From assembly GCA_002408385.1 (NCBI GenBank), contig DHSB01000062.1:1-9584 (forward strand): a stretch of DNA of 9,584 bases. Direction: 5' to 3'. Positions 5,154 to 9,584 of this stretch are shown here, piece after piece (positions within the stretch are counted from its first letter, which is position 1; each line of letters starts with the position of its first letter). Position numbers and translations under genes: made by a program. Origin of the DNA: Myxococcales bacterium UBA5297 (lineage in GTDB: Bacteria; Myxococcota; Myxococcia; Myxococcales; UBA5297). The notes beneath the pieces were generated by a model that saw only the letters and a program-made list of their open reading frames with translations, did no database searches and had not been told where the DNA came from.

Positions 5154-7403
5154 TCAACCCCCACCGTTGCACGGGGCCGCCGGCCGGCACGCTTCGCCCC
5201 TGCAGGCACACGGGACCGGAGCGCCGTTCTGGCAACAGCTATTGCCGCAGTCGAGCGCGTTGCAGTCGCTGTCGGCGCAGTCGAGCTCGCCGTCACAGTC
5301 GTTGTCGATGTTGTCGCCGCAGCTCTGCTCCGCCGGCTCGGTCGGCGTGCAGGCGCCTTCGCAGACGCCCTCGGCGCAGACCATTCCCTGCGCGCAGGTG
5401 ATGCCGTCGCAGTCGGTGTCCGCGCAGTCGACCGCGCCGTCGCAGTCGTTGTCGCCGCCGTCGCCGCAGGTGACCTCCGCTGCCTGGCCGCCCGGACAGA
5501 CGCAGCCCGCGACCCCGCCGCTGGCCGAGGTGCAGACCTGGCCGTTGGGGCCGCACGCCTCTCCGAGGCAGTCGCGATCGAGGCAGTCGAGGCTGCCGTC
5601 GCAGTCGTTGTCGGCGCCGTCGTCGCAGCTCGACTCGTTGTTCTCGGTCGGCGTGCACGCCGAGGCGCTCACGCAGCTTCCCCGCTCGCAGATCTTGTCG
5701 GCGCCGCACGCGCGCGCCTCGCACGTCTCGTCGGCGCAGTCGACCTTGCCGTCGCAGTCGTTGTCGGCCCCGTCGTCGCAGGCCAGCTCGTTCTTGCATT
5801 GGCCGAGGCAGCAGGTCCCGGCGCCAAAGCCGCCCAGCGCGCACTCGAGACCCGTGCAGTCCGAGTCGGCGCAGTCGGCCTGTCCGTCGCAGTCGTTGTC
5901 GAGGTGGTCGGCGCAGCTCACCTCGGCGCTCTCCCCGCCTGCGCAGGCGCAGATCCCGCCGATGCAGCTCTTGAGGGTTCCGCACGGCTCCTCGTCACAG
6001 TCGGCGTCCTCGCAGTCGACGTCGCCGTCGCAGTCGTCGTCGACGCCGTCGCCGCAGCGCAGCTCGGTCGGCAGGAGCGCGACGCAGGTGCCGTTGCAGC
6101 CGGTCAGATCGCAGAGCTTGCCCTCGGCGCAGGTCTTGCCGAGGCAGCCGGGGTCTTCGCAGTCGGCCGCGCCGTCACAGTCGTTGTCGCGGCCGTCGTC
6201 GCAGGCCGTCTCGCGGGTGCAGGCTCCCTCGCAGCAGTAGAGCGGGTCGCTCGAGAGCTGCTGGCCGCAAACCACCCCGCCACAAGCCGAGTCGGCGCAG
6301 TCGACCGTGCCGTCGCAGTCGTTGTCGCGCCGGTCCGCGCAGCTCGCCTCTTCGTTTTCGTCCACGACGCACACCTGTTGGCAGCTTCCCGAAAGGCAGA
6401 GCTGGCCGAGCCCGCAGGAGAGCCCCTCGCAGTCCGGGTCGTCGCAGTCGAGCGCCCCATCGCAGTCGCTGTCGACCCCGTCGCCGCAGGTCTGCTCAGC
6501 CGGCTCGCTGGAGCTGCAACCGATCTCGCAGACCGAGTCGAGGCAGGTCATCTCCGGGCCGCAGGCGCGTCCCTGGCAGTCGTCGTCGAGGCAGTCCGCG
6601 CGGCCGTCGCAGTCGTTGTCGTGCCCGTCGTCGCAGCTCGTCTCGCTCAGCTCACCGCCGGGACAGGCGCAGCCGCCGTGGAGACAGACCATGCCGGCCG
6701 GGCCGCAGGCCTCGCCGCTGCAGTCGCCATCGCCGCAGTCGATGCGGCCGTCGCAGTCCCCGTCGATCCCATCGCCGCAATTCGCCTCGACGTTGCCGCT
6801 CGGGACGCAAGGGGCCGTGCACGCCGAGCCCGCACAGACGAGCTGCGGCCCGCATGCCTTCGCGTCGCAGTCCGCGTCTTCGCAGTCGGCCTTGCCGTCG
6901 CAGTCATTGTCCTCGCCGTCGGCACAGAGCGCCTCGGTGGCGCCGCCCGCGCAGACGCACGCGCCTCCCGAACAGACGCCCCCGCTGGCGTCGCAGGCGC
7001 GGTCGACGCAGTCGAAGTCTGCGCAGTCGACAAGACCGTCGCAGTCCTGATCGAGCCCGTCGTCGCAGGTCGACTCGACGCGCGCGCTGGGGGTGCAGAC
7101 GACCGAGCCGTCCGGCTCCTCGACGGATCCGTCGGGCTTGTCGGCGGCGGCATCCGGCGCATCGACCGATGCGTCGGCAGGATCCGTCGAGCCGTCGGGA
7201 ACGTCGACCGAGCCGTCCGGATTTTCGGTCGAGGCATCGGGAACGGGCGCGCAGCGGCCTCCCTCGCAGCGGCCGCCAGGGCAGTCGGAGTCGCTCGAGC
7301 AGGAGGCCACGGCGGGCACCTCCGAATTCGAGCACCCGATCCAGAGAACCGGAATCGAGACGACGGCTGCAGTCAAAACCCTCCGCATGGACAGGATTCG
7401 CAT
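5154..7403 (-). CDS. Lipoprotein with thirteen MopE-like metal-binding repeats
   Basis: A 749-residue predicted lipoprotein. The signal peptide has Arg2, Arg7 and Arg8, a hydrophobic core, and Cys24 in the somewhat atypical lipobox VLWIGC (Trp at -3). A Cys-rich mini-motif (33-51, CSSDSDCPGGRC) and an Asp/Pro/Ser tether of PDGSVD/PDAS units (54-102) follow. The rest is thirteen tandem repeats of 45-53 residues from about C113, each with C-x-DG-x-DNDCDG-x-x-DC-x-D-x-DC and a Cys-rich tail. The loop D-x-D-x-D-G-x-x-D-x-x-D matches the spacing of calcium-binding EF-hand loops. The whole matches the putative metal-binding motif family named after the methanotroph copper protein MopE. A Cys-rich tail ends in GGG. 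Likely role is a surface or periplasmic protein binding calcium or another metal. The start at 7403 has AAGGAGG 6 nt upstream; ATGs at 7409 and 7475 are less well placed. The He_PIG lipoprotein gene lies upstream on the same strand. Confidence 0.9.
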   Translation of the reverse strand: MRILSMRRVLTAAVVSIPVLWIGCSNSEVPAVASCSSDSDCPGGRCEGGRCAPVPDASTENPDGSVDVPDGSTDPADASVDAPDAAADKPDGSVEEPDGSVVCTPSARVESTCDDGLDQDCDGLVDCADFDCVDRACDASGGVCSGGACVCAGGATEALCADGEDNDCDGKADCEDADCDAKACGPQLVCAGSACTAPCVPSGNVEANCGDGIDGDCDGRIDCGDGDCSGEACGPAGMVCLHGGCACPGGELSETSCDDGHDNDCDGRADCLDDDCQGRACGPEMTCLDSVCEIGCSSSEPAEQTCGDGVDSDCDGALDCDDPDCEGLSCGLGQLCLSGSCQQVCVVDENEEASCADRRDNDCDGTVDCADSACGGVVCGQQLSSDPLYCCEGACTRETACDDGRDNDCDGAADCEDPGCLGKTCAEGKLCDLTGCNGTCVALLPTELRCGDGVDDDCDGDVDCEDADCDEEPCGTLKSCIGGICACAGGESAEVSCADHLDNDCDGQADCADSDCTGLECALGGFGAGTCCLGQCKNELACDDGADNDCDGKVDCADETCEARACGADKICERGSCVSASACTPTENNESSCDDGADNDCDGSLDCLDRDCLGEACGPNGQVCTSASGGVAGCVCPGGQAAEVTCGDGGDNDCDGAVDCADTDCDGITCAQGMVCAEGVCEGACTPTEPAEQSCGDNIDNDCDGELDCADSDCNALDCGNSCCQNGAPVPCACRGEACRPAAPCNGGG
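5260..7067 (-). repeat. Thirteen in-gene tandem repeats (MopE-like)
   Basis: The DNA shows thirteen copies of a block around CAGTC-G-TTGTC encoding DNDCDG. On the plus strand the CAGTC of each copy is at 5296, 5443, 5602, 5755, 5890, 6031, 6178, 6316, 6463, 6610, 6754, 6901 and 7042. Steps are 135-159 bp, most often 147 bp (49 codons). Codons in the core are strongly conserved while the tails differ, pointing to old duplications under selection for the metal loop. The core identity makes the gene prone to copy-number change and misassembly. Confidence 0.85.
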
Positions 7404-7409
7404 CACCAT

Positions 7410-7416
7410 CCTCCTT
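7410..7416 (-). promoter_or_regulatory. Shine-Dalgarno deciding the MopE-repeat lipoprotein start
   Basis: AAGGAGG on the minus strand lies 6 nt before ATG 7403 but touches ATG 7409 directly, so 7403 is the favoured start and gives the signal peptide MRILSMRRVL. I find no convincing promoter in the rest of the 171-bp gap 7404-7574. Confidence 0.7.
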
Positions 7417-7533
7417 GCTGAACGGCCCTCAATCAGCCCCTCGGCGCCTCGACACGCATCAGGACGAAGGACCATTGCACCCGGGCGTCACCTTTGGATC
7501 GTCAGCCGCGTGACGGGACTGCCGCCTCCTCGG

Positions 7534-7573
7534 AACAGGGTGGGAGGTCGCCGTCTCGACGTCCGCCCCTGTT
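7534..7573 (-). terminator. Inverted repeat after the He_PIG lipoprotein gene
   Basis: AACAGGG (7534-7540) and CCCTGTT (7567-7573) form a 7-bp stem with a 26-nt loop, starting one nucleotide past the TAG stop at 7575-7577. The loop is long and no T-run follows, so termination here is doubtful. If it does not terminate, the two lipoprotein genes could form one transcript. Confidence 0.25.
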
Positions 7574-7574
7574 G

Positions 7575-9566
7575 CTAATCGATATCGATCGAAAACTCGC
7601 GCCGCGTCGCCTGCGGCGGGGCGGACGAGTCACTCACCTCGATCTCGAATGGACTGTGCGCCCGGCTCGCCGGCGTGCCCGCGATCTCGCCCGGGTTCGC
7701 ACACGGCGGATTCGATCCGCACAGGCTCAAACCCTGCGGCAGCGTCCCCGAGGAGACGCGGAACGCGTAGGGCGGGACTCCGCCGCTCGCGTTGATCTGG
7801 ACCCGGTAGGCCACGCCCAGCGTCGCGCGCGGCAGCGTGCTCGTATCGATGCGCAGGCTCGAGGGCTGCACGATGAGCACGAGGCCCTTCGAGGCGAACT
7901 GTGGCGGTTGCGCCGAGTCGGTCACCTTGGCGCTGAATCGCCATTCGTTCGCCTCACTCGGCGTGCCCTGCAGAACCCCTTCGCTCGTCAGCTCGATTCC
8001 AGAGGGCAGCGTTCCCGCATACGACCAGGAGTACGGGGGCTGGCCTCCGGAGGCAGTGAGCCCCGCCGCATAGGCCTGGCCCGCGCTGCCGTCGGGGAGG
8101 ACGGAGGTCACCACCGACAGCGCGTTGGTGCCGCCGCCGGCGGTCACGGTCATCGTGAAGCTGCGGGTCGCGCTCTGGGCGGCCGGCTCGGTCGCGTCGG
8201 TGGCCACCACCGCGAAACTGTAGGAGCCTGCCGATTCCGGGGTCCCCGAGACGAGCCCGCCTGTCGCCAGGGAGAGCCCCGGAGGCAGCTCGCTCGCGCC
8301 GGCGAGGGCAAAGCTGACCGGCGGCGTGCCGCCGGAGGTCGCCAGCGTCTGGCTGTAGGCGGAGTTGAGCCGGCCGTCGGCGAGCGACGAGGTGGTGATG
8401 GAGAGCGGCTCGGTCGAGCCGCTGACGACGGAGAGCGAAAACGAGCGCGTCGCGAGCTGTCGCGGCTCAGCGCTGTCGGCGACCTGCAGACCGAAGGAGG
8501 TGGCGCCCGCGGTGGCCGGAGAGCCGGAGATGATGTTGCCCGAGAGCGTCAGCCCCGCGGGGAGGCTGCTGCCGGAGGTGAGGCTCCAGGTGTAGGGCGC
8601 TTCCCCGCCGCTCGCGGTCAGCTCCGCGAGGTAGTAGGTGCCGACCTCGCCGCCGGGCAGCGCGTCGGTCACCATCGCCAGCGCCTCGCCGGAGGCCGGC
8701 TGCACGTGCAGCACGAAGGTGCGCAGCGACGACTGCGCCGCGACGGGATCGGAGTCGCGGACGGTGATGTCGAGGGTCGACTCACCGGCGCTCGCGGGCG
8801 TGCCCTCGATGCGCCCGTCGTTGAAGAAGACCAGCCCGGCCGGAAGCGCGCCGGTCATGCTCCACGTGTAGGGCTCGGTTCCACCGGTGGCCGCGAGCTG
8901 GGCCGCGTAGGCGGTCGCTTCGTCGCCGGCGGGCAGGCTCGTCGTGGTGATGGTCAAGGGCGTGCCGCTGGCCGGATTGACCGTGAGCGAGAAGCTGCGG
9001 GCCGCGACCTGCTGTGGGACGCCCTCGTCGCTCACCTGGACGACGAAGGACGAGGAGCCCGCGACGGTCGGCGTGCCGCCGAGCGTGCCCTCCTGCATCA
9101 AGCTGAGGCCCGCGGGCATTCCGCCTCCGACGATGGAGAAGCGCATGCGGCCCGTCCCGCCCTCGGCGCACAGGACCTGGACATAGGTCGAGTCGACCTG
9201 GGCGGCTTCGAGAGCCTCGGTGATGAAGCGCAGCGGCTCGGTGTCGAGTCCGGCATCTTCGGAACCGGCGTCGAGGCCGGCATCGAGGGCTCCCGCGTCG
9301 GCGGTGCCGGCGTCGAGCCCGGCGTCGAGCCCGGCGTCGGTCGCGGGCCCCTCGCAATCGAGGCCCGTTTCACCGCACTCGCGCACGCAGACGCCCTCCT
9401 CGACGACGCAGCGGTAACCGATCGGGCAGGAGGCGCCTTCGCGGCAGGAGGGATAGGAGCCGAGCTCCGGCGCGAAGCGGCAGCCCGAGGCGAGCAGCGC
9501 GATGGCGAGTGCGATGAGGAGCGGGACCACCCCCCGTTCACCCTGGGCGTCGCTCCCGACGCGCAA
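7575..9566 (-). CDS. Lipoprotein with six putative-Ig (He_PIG) domains
   Basis: A predicted lipoprotein of about 663 residues. A hydrophobic segment (about 14-27) ends in the lipobox-like LLASGC with Cys29. A Cys-rich mini-domain follows (41-71, six Cys), then a tether with seven DAG units (about 76-108). The rest is six domains of 90-95 residues from about 111 to the end, each opening with a strand such as PLTITTTSLP. Each carries the G-Y-x-L-x-A-S-G-G-x-P-P-Y-x-W-S and LPxGLxL...G-x-I-x-G-T-P patterns of the He_PIG family (bacterial Ig-like, cadherin-related fold). The last strand is also the C-terminus (FSIDID). Domain 6 has a short insertion with two Cys that may form a disulfide. Likely a surface adhesion or scaffold protein; the ligand is unknown. 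The TTG at 9566 lacks a Shine-Dalgarno, the frame is open to the window edge, and GTG 9530 also fits, so the start is uncertain and may be off the window. Confidence 0.85.
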   Translation of the reverse strand: MRVGSDAQGERGVVPLLIALAIALLASGCRFAPELGSYPSCREGASCPIGYRCVVEEGVCVRECGETGLDCEGPATDAGLDAGLDAGTADAGALDAGLDAGSEDAGLDTEPLRFITEALEAAQVDSTYVQVLCAEGGTGRMRFSIVGGGMPAGLSLMQEGTLGGTPTVAGSSSFVVQVSDEGVPQQVAARSFSLTVNPASGTPLTITTTSLPAGDEATAYAAQLAATGGTEPYTWSMTGALPAGLVFFNDGRIEGTPASAGESTLDITVRDSDPVAAQSSLRTFVLHVQPASGEALAMVTDALPGGEVGTYYLAELTASGGEAPYTWSLTSGSSLPAGLTLSGNIISGSPATAGATSFGLQVADSAEPRQLATRSFSLSVVSGSTEPLSITTSSLADGRLNSAYSQTLATSGGTPPVSFALAGASELPPGLSLATGGLVSGTPESAGSYSFAVVATDATEPAAQSATRSFTMTVTAGGGTNALSVVTSVLPDGSAGQAYAAGLTASGGQPPYSWSYAGTLPSGIELTSEGVLQGTPSEANEWRFSAKVTDSAQPPQFASKGLVLIVQPSSLRIDTSTLPRATLGVAYRVQINASGGVPPYAFRVSSGTLPQGLSLCGSNPPCANPGEIAGTPASRAHSPFEIEVSDSSAPPQATRREFSIDID
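7578..9236 (-). repeat. Six in-gene He_PIG domain repeats
   Basis: Six consecutive domains of roughly 270-285 bp each make up the C-terminal 553 codons. They start near residues 111, 202, 294, 386, 480 and 569 of the 663-residue reading. Unlike the MopE-like repeats, DNA identity between copies is low and only protein motifs (ASGG.PPY, LPAGL, G.P..AG) persist, which points to older divergence. Confidence 0.75.
9243..9341 (-). repeat. DAG tether repeats
   Basis: This stretch encodes seven Asp-Ala-Gly units between the N-terminal mini-domain and the first Ig-like domain. At DNA level a 12-bp unit GGCGTCGAGCCC is exactly repeated (9309-9320, 9321-9332) with a partial third copy (9333-9339), so recent slippage is likely and tether length may vary between strains. 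Confidence 0.7.
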
Positions 9567-9584
9567 GCGGCGGGAGCGGAGTCG

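Noticed and set aside
4708..6240. 510-codon plus-strand frame across the convergent gap into the MopE-repeat gene
   Set aside because: It is Ser/Gln/Pro-rich only because it reads the antisense of repeat codons, and it begins inside the 3' end of the transglutaminase gene.
5260..7067. Regularly spaced DNA repeats that might suggest CRISPR or a satellite
   Set aside because: They are in frame and encode the Cys/Asp metal-binding repeat, so protein-level selection explains them.
5799..7421. 540-codon open frame on the plus strand opposite the MopE-repeat gene
   Set aside because: Its Val/Ala-rich periodic sequence is simply the antisense reading of the repeats. The minus-strand frame has a lipobox, a ribosome-binding site and a known repeat motif.
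7578..7589. 12-bp palindrome ATCGATATCGAT as an operator
   Set aside because: It falls on the last codons of the He_PIG gene (Ile-Asp-Ile-Asp), so codon repetition explains it.
1..9584. rRNA, tRNA, insertion sequence, prophage or toxin-antitoxin genes
   Set aside because: I read both strands for cloverleaf-like structures, transposase or integrase motifs and small paired genes and found nothing supportable.

Overview
The window is very GC-rich and carries six protein-coding genes. Two large predicted lipoproteins use Asp-rich low-complexity tethers (DAG and PDGS units), Cys-rich mini-motifs and long tandem repeats. This style is common in Myxococcota and related former Deltaproteobacteria, so that is the most likely source, although no marker gene here proves it. 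I see no rRNA, tRNA, insertion sequence, integrase or CRISPR array.

Left part (1-1710): a Crp/Fnr-family regulator on the minus strand is divergent from a 4Fe-4S ferredoxin-like protein on the plus strand. They share a 131-bp gap (770-900). That gap holds an almost perfect Fnr/Dnr/HcpR-type palindrome, TTGAT-CCAG-GTCAA, and the regulator's recognition helix has the matching E-x-x-S-R pattern. Together they look like a self-contained redox or nitrosative-stress module of the HcpR/FrdX kind. The inducing signal cannot be read from the sequence.

Middle part (1711-4745): a convergent gap is crowded with GCCGGC sites and a perfect 8-bp hairpin. It is followed by a minus-strand protein of unknown function that I think belongs to the DUF6901-type family. 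A 334-bp divergent gap separates that gene from a plus-strand exported protein. The exported protein has a beta-propeller, a beta-sandwich, a transglutaminase-like cysteine-protease-fold domain with a complete Cys-His-Asp triad, and a C-terminal membrane anchor.

Right part (4746-9584): a 408-bp convergent gap holds a degenerate repeat array and a strong GC palindrome. Two minus-strand lipoprotein genes follow, transcribed from right to left. The first (9566 to 7575) carries six putative-Ig (He_PIG) domains. The second (7403 to 5154) carries thirteen MopE-like metal-binding repeats, each containing an EF-hand-like DxDxDGxxDxxD loop. Both should be surface or periplasmic proteins, possibly adhesive or calcium-dependent. 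The 5' end of the He_PIG gene may lie outside the window.

I do not see a clear, wholly new biological system. The most distinctive items are the regulator/ferredoxin pair with its operator, the 13-fold metal-loop lipoprotein beside a six-Ig lipoprotein, the propeller-transglutaminase fusion, and the unexplained repeat array at 4826-5040.
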